Virus record (IMG/VR): IMGVR_UViG_3300008267_000250
Location: 1 to 64,000 of that record
Direction: 5' to 3' (one strand)
From: a virus
DNA: 64,000 bases
Part shown: piece by piece, positions 53,487 to 61,505 of the stretch
Numbering within the stretch: the stretch's first letter is position 1
Layout of the letters: the number at the start of each line of letters is the position of its first letter
The notes under the pieces: model-generated
What the model was told of the DNA's origin: nothing
What the model saw: only the letters and a program-made list of their open reading frames with translations
Database searches by the model: none
Made by a program: the position numbers and the translations under genes

Positions 53487-54485
53487 ATGAACAAAGATAT
53501 TTTAAACATAGTAAATAGAGTTTTGTCTGAGGAATATAACGACAAAATGAACGAATCCAAAAAGGATACGTGTGAACAATGTGGTGGAAACACAATGAAA
53601 GAAGGTGAATGCTCAGAATGTGGATATATGAAAGAGGAGTTTAAAGAAGGTAAAAAACTTTCTAAAAAACAGGAATATATTGCTAAACAAGCTGAACCTA
53701 AAAACAAAATTGACGCTAAAGATTTTGCTAAACTTAGAAGTAAAAAATCAGACACAAAAAATTCAAAATCTGAAAAAACTAAAGTAGATGAATCTAGATA
53801 TAGTATTGAATTAGACGGAAAGAGATACGTATTTAACGAAAATGAAGTAGTTAACATCATTGAAAATATTGTTTTAGAGGAGAAGTCAAAAGAGAAAAAA
53901 ATGACCAAAACATTAAACGTAACTAAAGATTCACAAAACAAGTCTAAAAAAGAAAATGACGACTACATATCAAGTGTTGTTAAAAAAATGAAAGATTATT
54001 TAAAGGACGGATCAAAAGGTGATTTTGAAATGGAACCGGATAGTTTCCCCAAAGGAAATGGTGAATTAGCTAAAATGGATAAAATGGCTTATGTACCATC
54101 TGATGGTGTTGAGGAGTATGTACAAAACTTTACGGCCGCTGGACTTGAAAATTTAGATTATGATGCGATTCATCCGAATGAGGAATGGGTTGATGACTTA
54201 ATGGTTGGTTCATCAAGAACTGGAAATAACCCAGAATGGGCAAACGCAGTTGAGACACCAGTTAACAAAAAAAGAAACCAAATCAGAAAAGATAACTTAC
54301 TTGCCAAAATCAAAAGAAAGGCTTACAACAAGTCAGCACAACCGATTGTAAATGACAAGAGTGGAAATGAAACGGATAAAGCATCAAAAATAATGATGCA
54401 AGTTGAATCAGAAACAGAAAAGAAAGTGTTGTCTGACATTGAAAAAATGAAAAAATTGTTGTCATACAATTCAAAAACCCAATAA
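53487..54485 (+). CDS. Hypothetical Zn-knuckle protein, capsid-targeting-like N-terminus
   Basis: 332 residues. N-terminus MNKDILNIVNRVLSEEYND has VLSE, again like a T4-type head-protease site, and a second similar helix occurs near residues 120-130 (VVNIIENIVLEEKSKEKK). A zinc knuckle CEQCGGNTMKEGECSECGYM lies near residues 29-48. Overall very Lys/Glu/Asp-rich with two acidic structured parts (DGVEEYVQNFTAAGLENLDY and ASKIMMQVESETEKKVLS). Following the similar 162-residue protein by 24 nt. No enzymatic motif. Proposed as an internal virion protein, unproven. Confidence 0.58.
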   Translation: MNKDILNIVNRVLSEEYNDKMNESKKDTCEQCGGNTMKEGECSECGYMKEEFKEGKKLSKKQEYIAKQAEPKNKIDAKDFAKLRSKKSDTKNSKSEKTKVDESRYSIELDGKRYVFNENEVVNIIENIVLEEKSKEKKMTKTLNVTKDSQNKSKKENDDYISSVVKKMKDYLKDGSKGDFEMEPDSFPKGNGELAKMDKMAYVPSDGVEEYVQNFTAAGLENLDYDAIHPNEEWVDDLMVGSSRTGNNPEWANAVETPVNKKRNQIRKDNLLAKIKRKAYNKSAQPIVNDKSGNETDKASKIMMQVESETEKKVLSDIEKMKKLLSYNSKTQ

Positions 54486-54505
54486 ATAAAACTTTAGTTT
54501 TAATT

Positions 54506-54556
54506 GACCCATATTATTATTAGACTATATGAACTTAGATGGTAATAATATGGGTC
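54506..54556 (+). promoter_or_regulatory. 14-bp perfect inverted repeat spanning a start codon
   Basis: GACCCATATTATTA at 54506-54519 and its exact complement TAATAATATGGGTC at 54543-54556, separated by a 23-nt loop. The candidate start ATG 54529 is in the loop and a second in-frame ATG (54550) is in the right arm. Suggests control of translation initiation by RNA structure, or an operator for a dimeric repressor. Confidence 0.6.
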
Positions 54557-55023
54557 GTTTTTTTGATTGGTTAGCCAAACCAATGGAAAGAGAGGATATT
54601 GATGCTTGGTATATGGCAAACAATATACTTCCAGAATATACCGAATTATTCAGAGACTTCTGTTTATCTTTTTTAAACATTCTTAATGACACATATCTAG
54701 GTGACACTACTGACTCTAATGACACCAAAATCATTATGAGTGAAGATCAAAACAAAGAACACTTTAGATGGTGTTGGAAAAAAACAGTTGAGAATTTCCA
54801 AAAAGAAAATATAAATTTCATCTTCAAAGAGAATGATTATGAATTTTTTGAGAGTTTCTTTTATGAAATATTCTATAATCAAGAAAGTGAAAAAATGAAA
54901 AACGCACTCAACGAGTTCTTCGTTGATTTATTTGATGAAAGTCACAACAAAACAAAATCTGATATAGAAATATTCACTGATATCTACAAAACCTTAGAAA
55001 GATCTTTAAATATTGTTGATTAA
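54529..55023 (+). CDS. Hypothetical protein under a start-codon hairpin
   Basis: 164 residues from ATG 54529; ATG 54550 would give 157 residues (MGRFFDWLAKPMEREDIDAW). Helical and acidic with a Trp/Phe-rich core (FRWCWKKTVENFQKENINFI). No membrane segment or signal. The sequence seems a single compact helical domain. Its start lies within a perfect inverted repeat, suggesting regulation of its translation. Family not recognised. Confidence 0.58.
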   Translation: MNLDGNNMGRFFDWLAKPMEREDIDAWYMANNILPEYTELFRDFCLSFLNILNDTYLGDTTDSNDTKIIMSEDQNKEHFRWCWKKTVENFQKENINFIFKENDYEFFESFFYEIFYNQESEKMKNALNEFFVDLFDESHNKTKSDIEIFTDIYKTLERSLNIVD

Positions 55024-55091
55024 AAACTTTACTAAGTCAAAACATTAAATTACCTTTTTGTTAATTCAATAAACCAAATTATAAAATTAAA

Positions 55092-55274
55092 ATGGAAACT
55101 TTAGAACAAATTAAAACATTAGTAGAAACTCTAACTGCCGAAACAACAAAATTTTATACAAAAAGTAATAAGTCAGCAGGTACGAGAGCAAGAAAAACAG
55201 CACAAGAATTAAAAGATCTTATGCAAGTTTTAAGAAAAGAGATTTTAGCTTTCAATAAAGAAGAAGAAAAATAA
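55092..55274 (+). CDS. Histone H1-like Hc1 family protein
   Basis: 60 residues: METLEQIKTLVETLTAETTK, then FYTKSNKSAGTRARKTAQEL and KDLMQVLRKEILAFNKEEEK. The pattern 'KFY.K.NK.AGTR.RK..QELK.L.Q..RkeI' is that of the Hc1 histone H1-like family (PF07432), best known in Chlamydia and widespread in Bacteroidota as ~60-residue proteins. Chlamydial Hc1 compacts DNA. This copy has the conserved N-terminal domain but no long Lys/Ala-rich tail. It could condense phage or host DNA. The match over the whole length makes it one of the firmest host clues in the window. Confidence 0.82.
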   Translation: METLEQIKTLVETLTAETTKFYTKSNKSAGTRARKTAQELKDLMQVLRKEILAFNKEEEK

Positions 55275-55277
55275 GAT

Positions 55278-55469
55278 ATGTTTCTTTTAACACCCTTTCT
55301 TACCTTTTTATTTATATTCTCTATCGTGGTTTTAGTTACTTTTGGAGTAAATTTAACTATTTCAATGATGTCAAACCCACCTAAACCATATGAGTTCAAA
55401 AGATATGAAACAACAACTTATATGATGTTGTTGAGTTATGTTGTAACTTATATTATTTATTTATTTTAA
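55278..55469 (+). CDS. Small two-TM membrane protein
   Basis: 63 residues, two hydrophobic segments: FLTFLFIFSIVVLVTFGVNL (about 8-27) and TTYMMLLSYVVTYIIYLF (about 46-63), joined by a short basic/Pro loop (SNPPKPYEFKRYE). Three nt after the Hc1 gene and 2 nt before the next, so in the same transcript. Could be a holin by size and topology, but nothing specific shows that. Confidence 0.55.
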   Translation: MFLLTPFLTFLFIFSIVVLVTFGVNLTISMMSNPPKPYEFKRYETTTYMMLLSYVVTYIIYLF

Positions 55470-55471
55470 TT

Positions 55472-55915
55472 ATGATATTCAGTCAATTTATAACAAAAAC
55501 CGATAAGTATTTAAAAACCGTTAGAGTATTAAAAAATTACGTTTCTTTTGACATGATCTTTCCTTCGGGATGGGTCATGTTAAAGAAATCACCAGAGAAT
55601 GTTGAAATCTTACAAACAGAAACAAAAGATGGTATTGTGACTTCATTTGTTTGTCAAAATGATTCGGAAATAATCCAAACCCTTGAATCTACAATGGATT
55701 TGGTCATTAAAACGAATATTGAAAGGGAAGAAAAAGAAAAATTATTTAAGTTGAAAGTAAAAGAGTTACAAAACATTTTTGAAAAAGAAAAACTTTCAGA
55801 CTTAAAGGAATTAAAAATTGCAATTGAAGTGGATGAACCAAATTTAGAGGAATATTCAAAATTAGTAGAAAATGGAACAGAAACCAAATCTGAAGGAGTT
55901 GAACAGGGAGCTTGA
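55472..55915 (+). CDS. Hypothetical protein with coiled-coil C-terminus
   Basis: 147 residues. N-terminal beta-rich part (YVSFDMIFPSGWVMLKKSPE, then VTSFVCQNDSEIIQTLESTM) followed by a long charged helix (NIEREEKEKLFKLKVKELQN). The C-terminus is acidic and low-complexity (EEYSKLVENGTETKSEGVEQ). Overlaps the next gene by 44 nt in another frame. No family recognised. Confidence 0.55.
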   Translation: MIFSQFITKTDKYLKTVRVLKNYVSFDMIFPSGWVMLKKSPENVEILQTETKDGIVTSFVCQNDSEIIQTLESTMDLVIKTNIEREEKEKLFKLKVKELQNIFEKEKLSDLKELKIAIEVDEPNLEEYSKLVENGTETKSEGVEQGA

Positions 55916-56090
55916 ACGGTTTGAACTTGAATCAAAAAAGTACGAAAAACAAAACGAAGCCTACAAAAACTCTATTTCAACCGAATTAAAAAAAATTAAC
56001 AAAGAAATACTATTTAATTCAAAACAAACCGAAATTGAAACTGAATTGACATTATGGGAAAGATTGAAGAAAGTTTTGAGGATGAATTAG
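55872..56090 (+). CDS. Small coiled-coil protein
   Basis: 72 residues, almost entirely a charged helix: MEQKPNLKELNRELERFELE, then SKKYEKQNEAYKNSISTELK. Overlaps both neighbours (44 nt and 37 nt), so the three small genes are compressed. The overlaps make it less certain as a gene, but codon use and a clean heptad pattern support it. Confidence 0.5.
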   Translation: MEQKPNLKELNRELERFELESKKYEKQNEAYKNSISTELKKINKEILFNSKQTEIETELTLWERLKKVLRMN

Positions 56091-56272
56091 CGAAGTTGGC
56101 CAAAATTGTAGAAATTATTGAAGATAGCTTTATTTCAACCGATGACATTGAAATTGAATTAAAAGTTCCAGATGATAAATTTAAATATCTTTCACAAAAT
56201 CTTAGATATCAAAATCAAGAAAAAGTAACAATAACTATTGATAATGTTAGTTTTACTTTTTTGAAAAAGTAG
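56054..56272 (+). CDS. Small acidic hypothetical protein
   Basis: 72 residues. A helical first half (MGKIEESFEDELAKLAKIVE) and a beta-rich second half (DIEIELKVPDDKFKYLSQNL, VTITIDNVSFTFLKK). Its start overlaps the previous gene by 37 nt, and its end converges with the minus-strand gene at 56253 by 20 nt. Not recognised. Confidence 0.5.
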   Translation: MGKIEESFEDELAKLAKIVEIIEDSFISTDDIEIELKVPDDKFKYLSQNLRYQNQEKVTITIDNVSFTFLKK

Positions 56273-56897
56273 TTTTTAACCTATAAAGGTAACTCTTATC
56301 AAACCCTTTCCCTACCAAAATATCATACACCCACTTTCTCTGAGCAATTGAAACGTCTCTAATAAAAAGAGCATCACTTCTACCATTCTCAATAAAATAA
56401 TTTTCAACAATACCTAAAAACCGGTCAGATTCATATTTATCCTTCAAGGAGAACATATTTACATCTTCATTAATTTGGACACAAACCTTATTATTTAGAC
56501 AATATATACTTTTAAGTTCCTTACTTGTACAATATTTCTTTATGAAGTCCAAGAACTTTATTTTTTTCTTCGTTTGCCAATCAAATATCAATTCTTCAAT
56601 TTTATATGGTTGGAAATCCAAAAAGATATAATCCGGGTCCTCCAAATCAACTACTTTATTTCTACCCAACTCATCTTTTATAACCAATGTTTTTTGAAGT
56701 TGTTTTTGATTTGTGACAATTGCCAAATAAAAATTACAATATTCTGCATTTTCCACTTTTTTTTCAAAATAAATTGTTTTACTTTTATCTAGAAGTGTTT
56801 TATAACGTTCAGTTGCTTTTTTCTGAGTAATGAATGTTTTAATAAGTTTTTTCTTCTTATTATTTTTAAACAGGACAATATTGAAATTATTTAACAA
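56253..56897 (-). CDS. Hypothetical minus-strand protein, TTG start
   Basis: 214 residues read from a TTG at 56897 (no ATG occurs upstream in frame before a stop). The basic N-terminus NFNIVLFKNNKKKKLIKTFI then TQKKATERYKTLLDKSKTIY is compact and looks conserved rather than random, which supports coding on this strand. Middle block VVDLEDPDYIFLDFQPYKIE is acidic. Its start is adjacent to the divergent dnaJ ATG (56898), so the two promoters overlap the coding ends. Family not recognised. Convergent overlap of 20 nt with the preceding gene. Confidence 0.65.
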   Translation of the reverse strand: MLNNFNIVLFKNNKKKKLIKTFITQKKATERYKTLLDKSKTIYFEKKVENAEYCNFYLAIVTNQKQLQKTLVIKDELGRNKVVDLEDPDYIFLDFQPYKIEELIFDWQTKKKIKFLDFIKKYCTSKELKSIYCLNNKVCVQINEDVNMFSLKDKYESDRFLGIVENYFIENGRSDALFIRDVSIAQRKWVYDILVGKGFDKSYLYRLKTTFSKK

Positions 56898-57893
56898 ATG
56901 AAGGACTATTATACTATTTTAGGTGTTACTGAAACAGCAACACAAGATGAAATCAAAAAAACATATAGAAAATTAAGTAAACAATATCATCCAGATGTAA
57001 ACCCTGACGGAGAAGAAAAATTCAAAGAAATTACTGAAGCGTATGAGAACATAGGTGAGGAATCAAAAAGGAATGAATATGATATTAGAAGAAAAAATCC
57101 ATTCCAAGGTATGGGTGGTTCACCTTTTGATATTCATAGTATGTTTGAACAAATGATGAACGGTGGTGTACCAAAACAAAAAAGAGCACCAGACAAAGTG
57201 ATAAACATAACAATTAACCCATTGGAATCATACTTTGGTACTAAAAAAGAACTGACATTAAAAAATTTAAGTAAATGTACACCATGTCAAGGAACCGGTG
57301 GAACTAAAAAAATATGTGAAACATGTCAAGGTCAGGGAATGGTTGTTCAAGTAATGGGTACTGGTTTATTCGCCCATAGAATCCAAACAACGTGCCCAAC
57401 ATGTCAAGGGTCCGGTAGTCAGATATTAAATGCTTGTACAAGTTGTTTTGGTAATGGAAGAAGGGTTGAGGATGAAAAATTAATGGTTAACATCCCACCA
57501 AATGTGGATAATGGTGATTTTTTAAGGTTATCACAAAAAGGTGATTTTGATTCTAGTACAAAATTAAGGGGGGACTTGATTCTAAAAGTAAATTTAATAA
57601 ATGATGATAAGTTTGAAAAAAGTGGATTTGATCTGATATATAATTTAAGGATTCACCCACTCAATTTAATTTTAGACGACGAACTAATTGTTGAACACCC
57701 AGACGGTAATCTATCCATAAAAATACCAGAAAGTATAACAACTAACAAACCTTTGAGAATTGTCGGAAAGGGTTATAAAACTGATCAAGGTAGCGGAAAC
57801 TTTTATATCAAAGTAATTGTTGAAAAACAAGAAAATCTTGATTCAAAATTAAAAGAGGAACTTAAACAAGTTCTAAAACTGGTTATTAATTAA
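56898..57893 (+). CDS. dnaJ: DnaJ (Hsp40) co-chaperone
   Basis: 331 residues with the type I layout. J domain: MKDYYTILGVTETATQDEIK with HPD in KQYHPDVNPDGEEK. Then a short G-rich link. The Zn-binding region has four CxxCxGxG repeats (CTPCQGTG, CETCQGQG, CPTCQGSG, CTSCFGNG). The C-terminal substrate-binding domains include VNIPPNVDNGDFLRLSQKGD. It would recruit the host DnaK, probably for virion or replication-complex folding; no DnaK or GrpE gene is in the window. The start is directly next to the divergent minus-strand gene. Confidence 0.9.
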   Translation: MKDYYTILGVTETATQDEIKKTYRKLSKQYHPDVNPDGEEKFKEITEAYENIGEESKRNEYDIRRKNPFQGMGGSPFDIHSMFEQMMNGGVPKQKRAPDKVINITINPLESYFGTKKELTLKNLSKCTPCQGTGGTKKICETCQGQGMVVQVMGTGLFAHRIQTTCPTCQGSGSQILNACTSCFGNGRRVEDEKLMVNIPPNVDNGDFLRLSQKGDFDSSTKLRGDLILKVNLINDDKFEKSGFDLIYNLRIHPLNLILDDELIVEHPDGNLSIKIPESITTNKPLRIVGKGYKTDQGSGNFYIKVIVEKQENLDSKLKEELKQVLKLVIN

Positions 57894-58031
57894 TTCAATT
57901 AATTTTACTGTACCGTATATTGAACTTAAAAGGATATATAAACTTAAAACTAATAATCCTTTTTGGGGTGTTGACAATCCTTTTTCACATTGTTTACATC
58001 CGGTTACTTGTGTTGCTTTTTTTTCTTCCAT
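57873..58031 (-). CDS. Small membrane protein with CxxC (52 residues)
   Basis: Read from ATG 58031 to TAG at 57873: MEEKKATQVTGCKQCEKGLS, then TPQKGLLVLSLYILLSSIYG, then TVKLIELINNQF. A CxxC motif precedes a single TM segment (LLVLSLYILLSSIYGTVKLI). It lies on the minus strand opposite dnaJ's end (21-nt overlap) and would otherwise leave a 250-nt gap. Short but with a sensible TM and Cys layout. Function unknown. Confidence 0.55.
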   Translation of the reverse strand: MEEKKATQVTGCKQCEKGLSTPQKGLLVLSLYILLSSIYGTVKLIELINNQF

Positions 58032-58109
58032 AATGTAATTATATAATCTTTTTTTTAATAAGTGAATTTATTTTTTAATTGAACATATTAATCATTTAAA
58101 AATTTTTCT

Positions 58110-58117
58110 TATATTTG
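58110..58117 (+). promoter_or_regulatory. TATATTTG (-7 box) before PcfJ/LRR-like gene
   Basis: Exact TAnnTTTG box 26 nt before the ATG at 58144, followed by a GATATTTATT element. No TTTG was found at the -33 position, so the promoter is incomplete or uses an activator. Confidence 0.5.
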
Positions 58118-58143
58118 TGATATTTATTATTAAAACATAAATT

Positions 58144-59517
58144 ATGGCAATGAGATTCACCAATATTTTAAAAGACTTGATTGTTGAAAGTTCAAGATTT
58201 CAAGTACTATTTGACAAATATGTTAAACCAAATAAAGAAACAAAAAAAGGCATCATGCCTTTTGAAACGTTGTTTGCAATAATTGCGGCTGACCCAACAT
58301 CAAGAATTCCTGAAGGAATGGTTATTGACAACGCGAGACCACAAGATATGGAAAAAGTAAAAATTGGAAAATATACCCAATGGTTACTTAAAAACTTTAC
58401 AACACCAAGTATTGAACTAAGTAGTGGTGTTACTGACCCTAATAGTCCAGTGGTTAAACAAGCCATTAAAGAGTACCAAGCGTTATTTTTGGAGGATCTT
58501 TATAAAGTTACCGGTGACTTAATGAAATATGAGAGATTCAAAAATAGATTACCACAAGAGTTTAGAGATATTAATAAACTAACGCCAGAGACACTTTATG
58601 ACCAAGTAAAGGATTTCAGTTTAGAAAAAACTAAAGCAACCGCTGAGGAGAAAAAAGAGGCATCAAAAACGTATGCTCACCCAGGCGCTGATATCGTTTT
58701 TAAAGGTTCAGATTGGACTGTTGCTAGAATTTCAGATACTGGTCAATTAGGGAAAGATGCTGCGTGTTTTTATGGTGGATATTATTTGGAACCACAAAAA
58801 GGTGAAACAAGATGGTGTACATCATCACCTGGACTTGATTGGTTTAATAGATACATCAAAGATGGTCCATTATATGTTGTAATACCAAACTCACCTCGTA
58901 AATTTACTGGTAGTGACGAAATTGGTCAAAAATCAGGACTTCCTGCTTATAGATACCAGTTCCACTTCCCATCTAATCAATATATGGATCCAGCTGATAG
59001 ACAAATTGATTTGGTTAAGTTTTTACAAGGCGAAGAACAAGGACTTAAAGAGTTTTTCAAACCAGAATTTATGAAAGGACTTTCACAAAATAATGGTGAA
59101 AAAGTATCTGTAAACTATCCAAGTGATTCGGCATCCAAATTTATTGCACTTTATGGGTTTGATGAGTTTTTTGAAACATTACCAGCAAATATCAAAAGAT
59201 TGGAATTCACACACAAAGGTGGTGATGCGTTCAATTTAGATTTACCAGAAAAAATCGGAGATTTTAAACAATTAAGTGCTTTACATTTAGTTGGATGTGT
59301 TTCTAAGATTCCAGATAGTATATGTAATTTGAAAGAACTAAAATTCTTATCATTACCTGATAATCCGAATTTACAACCATTACCAGCATGTTTGGCTGAC
59401 CTACCAAAACTTTCAATCATTAATATTAAAGGAAGTAAAACTGACGGAACAATTCCGGATGCTTTAAGAGAAAGAACTGAGAGAGATAGTAATTTCTTTA
59501 TATTTGATAAGAAGTAA
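58144..59517 (+). CDS. PcfJ-like plus leucine-rich-repeat protein, possible internal virion effector
   Basis: 457 residues. N-terminus MRFTNILKDLIVESSRFQVL carries LIVE, a (L/I)xE site like those in three other proteins here. Around residues 180-260 a block GSDWTVARISDTGQLGKDAA, then GETRWCTSSPGLDWFNRYIK and GPLYVVIPNS, resembles the 'y...TkWCta' core of PcfJ-related proteins. The last ~110 residues are leucine-rich repeats (LPANIKRLEFTHKGGDAFNL, LPEKIGDFKQLSALHLVGCV, NLKELKFLSLPDNPNLQPLP). No catalytic motif could be assigned. LRR ends often bind host proteins. Packaging and ejection as an effector is inference. Confidence 0.62.
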   Translation: MAMRFTNILKDLIVESSRFQVLFDKYVKPNKETKKGIMPFETLFAIIAADPTSRIPEGMVIDNARPQDMEKVKIGKYTQWLLKNFTTPSIELSSGVTDPNSPVVKQAIKEYQALFLEDLYKVTGDLMKYERFKNRLPQEFRDINKLTPETLYDQVKDFSLEKTKATAEEKKEASKTYAHPGADIVFKGSDWTVARISDTGQLGKDAACFYGGYYLEPQKGETRWCTSSPGLDWFNRYIKDGPLYVVIPNSPRKFTGSDEIGQKSGLPAYRYQFHFPSNQYMDPADRQIDLVKFLQGEEQGLKEFFKPEFMKGLSQNNGEKVSVNYPSDSASKFIALYGFDEFFETLPANIKRLEFTHKGGDAFNLDLPEKIGDFKQLSALHLVGCVSKIPDSICNLKELKFLSLPDNPNLQPLPACLADLPKLSIINIKGSKTDGTIPDALRERTERDSNFFIFDKK

Positions 59518-59534
59518 TTTTTTTGTTATCTTTG
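59503..59534 (+). promoter_or_regulatory. Bacteroidota-type promoter TTTG-N20-TATCTTTG
   Basis: TTTG at 59503-59506, a 20-nt spacer and TATCTTTG at 59527-59534; the ATG at 59553 is 18 nt downstream. Both boxes fit the Bacteroidota consensus exactly, and the -7 octamer equals that before the ncRNA. Confidence 0.65.
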
Positions 59535-59552
59535 TTTTAAAATTGTGTTGTT

Positions 59553-59834
59553 ATGAGTAATTTGGATGTTGAAATATATATGACTAACTTCAAAAAGTAT
59601 TTTGAAAATAATCCAGACCAACTAACACAATTGATTGGTGACATTGAAAAAGAAAGGTTTTTTGATGGTGTCAGAAAAATAGTTGAAGAAAATTCAACAC
59701 AAGAGGATAAAGCCTTGGAACCAACAAGGAAACAACTTATTGGTTTATTACTTGACTTAAATGGAGTTACCACAAATATTGAAAAAGTTTTACCTTTTAT
59801 GGAACATCATATGGGTTTAATTTGTCTTAATTAG
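59553..59834 (+). CDS. Hypothetical protein
   Basis: 93 residues, helical: MSNLDVEIYMTNFKKYFENN, PDQLTQLIGDIEKERFFDGV, RKIVEENSTQEDKALEPTRK. No metal motif or TM. It follows a complete promoter and probably opens the operon with the PcfJ-domain gene and glutaredoxin, ending at 62142. Function unknown. Confidence 0.62.
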   Translation: MSNLDVEIYMTNFKKYFENNPDQLTQLIGDIEKERFFDGVRKIVEENSTQEDKALEPTRKQLIGLLLDLNGVTTNIEKVLPFMEHHMGLICLN

Positions 59835-59855
59835 AAACAATTTTAATTTTTAAAT

Positions 59856-61505
59856 ATGTCAAACATGACAGTTTTATATAAGTTTGAGAAAAAAACTTAT
59901 ATTACATATCTTTACGAGAACTTCAATGAAATACAAATTGAAAAGGATGATATCTGGCCTATTTATAATCCTTCGGGTAATGGCTCCTTTAAATCAAAAG
60001 ATGATAAAGTATATGATACCGAAGAGGATTTTGTTACTAATTATGGTAATCCTTTTGCGTCACCACATATGGAACGACAACTTTATGTGATTGAAGAAAA
60101 TGAAGATAAAATCGCATTTAAAATCTATAATTACCACTCCTTTAGGAATGTCGGAAAAAAGTATTTTAAAGTCAGAAAAACAATCAAGTTTTTAACATTT
60201 AATTTTAAAAGAAAAATATTTTATTTGGGTGAGGCCTCGTTTAAAAGAAAAATAAAAATAGGGTTCAAATGTAAAATGAATGTACCAAATTTAATGGATA
60301 GTAGCTTCGTGGGTAGTCTGTACCGATTGGGAGAACAACAAGTCAACGATTTATTATTTATGTTTTTAGATAAAATAAGAGAAAAACTTGGTTTTGAAAT
60401 TAAAAGACCAAATTTACCTTTTGAATATTATTATGAAACAATATTGAAATTATCCAAAATAAAGTATCCAGATGCGTTTTTTAAATTTTCAACAATGTTT
60501 GCGCCAGTAAAAGATATTAGAAAATATGATTCAAATCTTGTGACTTATTTTATGAGAAAAAACGACCTTAAAGGTAAAAAAATCAAAACGTTATTAAACA
60601 AATACGACAAATTGGATGTGGATAACATTATTCAATTATATAGGTTTTTTGGTCAAGACATGTTTAATAAAATAGATGATAATGTTTTTTTAACCAATGA
60701 GCTTTATAGTCTTTATAGTATTTATACACCAGCGATGGAAGGAAATTTACATAACTCTACTTTAACAAAAAAAGAAAAAGAAAATGTTTTAACAATTTTA
60801 AACAATACAAGAACGCGTGTTTTTGTTCCAACATTAATTGACCATATAGGTTTTAAAAAAAGATTAAAAAAATATGGTGAGAATGTTAAAATTGAGGCAA
60901 AAACATTGGATCAATTTACACAAGAGCACGTTGAATGGTCAACACTGGTACAATCGTATAATAATGGCCACGTTACAAGGTCTTATGGTGAAGAATCAAA
61001 TTTGGTTGAGGAACCAATCCACATTAATAACACAACCTATTTTCCGGTTCTTTTAAAAACAACAGAACAATATGAAAATGAATCGACACATCAATCAAAT
61101 TGTGTTAGGACTTATTCTGAAAAACCGTATTGTTTAATTATTTCATTAAGGAAGGACGATATAAATGGTGATAAAAGAGCAACCATTGAATATCAATTTA
61201 ATAGGGAGGGAATAAGAAGGTCACAAACGTTGGGTAAATACAATCAACCATTAAGTGAAGATTGGCACGAACCAATTATTGATTTGGATCAAAGGTTGAC
61301 ATATTATTATATGAAGGAGATAATAGAATTACCAGAAATGGTTAAAAGATATCCAAATGGTAAAACAATTAAAACGGTTTCAAATTTTACAGATGAAAAA
61401 GAACCATTTTTTGAAATGTTACCAAAGTGGTTTAACGAGGATATGATCAAAACTGAAAATAGTTATAATAACCCTTTTGATGAATATTTGTTTGATTTGT
61501 TATGA
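59856..61505 (+). CDS. PcfJ-domain protein
   Basis: 549 residues. The diagnostic part is near residues 410-475: TEQYENESTHQSNCVRTYSE, KPYCLIISLRKDDINGDKRA, TIEYQFNREGIRRSQTLGKY, i.e. 'e...l.hCv..Y......i.slr......aTiEy' of PcfJ family proteins, first named from conjugative plasmids and frequent in phages and mobile elements. The N-terminal ~380 residues are basic and helical. Biochemical role of PcfJ proteins is not established. Coupled to the next gene by an ATGA overlap. The 457-residue protein at 58144 may carry a divergent version of the same fold. Confidence 0.7.
   Translation: MSNMTVLYKFEKKTYITYLYENFNEIQIEKDDIWPIYNPSGNGSFKSKDDKVYDTEEDFVTNYGNPFASPHMERQLYVIEENEDKIAFKIYNYHSFRNVGKKYFKVRKTIKFLTFNFKRKIFYLGEASFKRKIKIGFKCKMNVPNLMDSSFVGSLYRLGEQQVNDLLFMFLDKIREKLGFEIKRPNLPFEYYYETILKLSKIKYPDAFFKFSTMFAPVKDIRKYDSNLVTYFMRKNDLKGKKIKTLLNKYDKLDVDNIIQLYRFFGQDMFNKIDDNVFLTNELYSLYSIYTPAMEGNLHNSTLTKKEKENVLTILNNTRTRVFVPTLIDHIGFKKRLKKYGENVKIEAKTLDQFTQEHVEWSTLVQSYNNGHVTRSYGEESNLVEEPIHINNTTYFPVLLKTTEQYENESTHQSNCVRTYSEKPYCLIISLRKDDINGDKRATIEYQFNREGIRRSQTLGKYNQPLSEDWHEPIIDLDQRLTYYYMKEIIELPEMVKRYPNGKTIKTVSNFTDEKEPFFEMLPKWFNEDMIKTENSYNNPFDEYLFDLL

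Noticed and set aside
53468-53941. 157-residue minus-strand ORF, Phe/Ser/Leu-rich
   Set aside because: Antisense shadow of the Lys/Glu-rich 332-residue protein.
56574-56792. 72-residue plus-strand ORF inside the minus-strand gene
   Set aside because: Antisense shadow; Ile/Phe/Cys-rich with no supporting signal.
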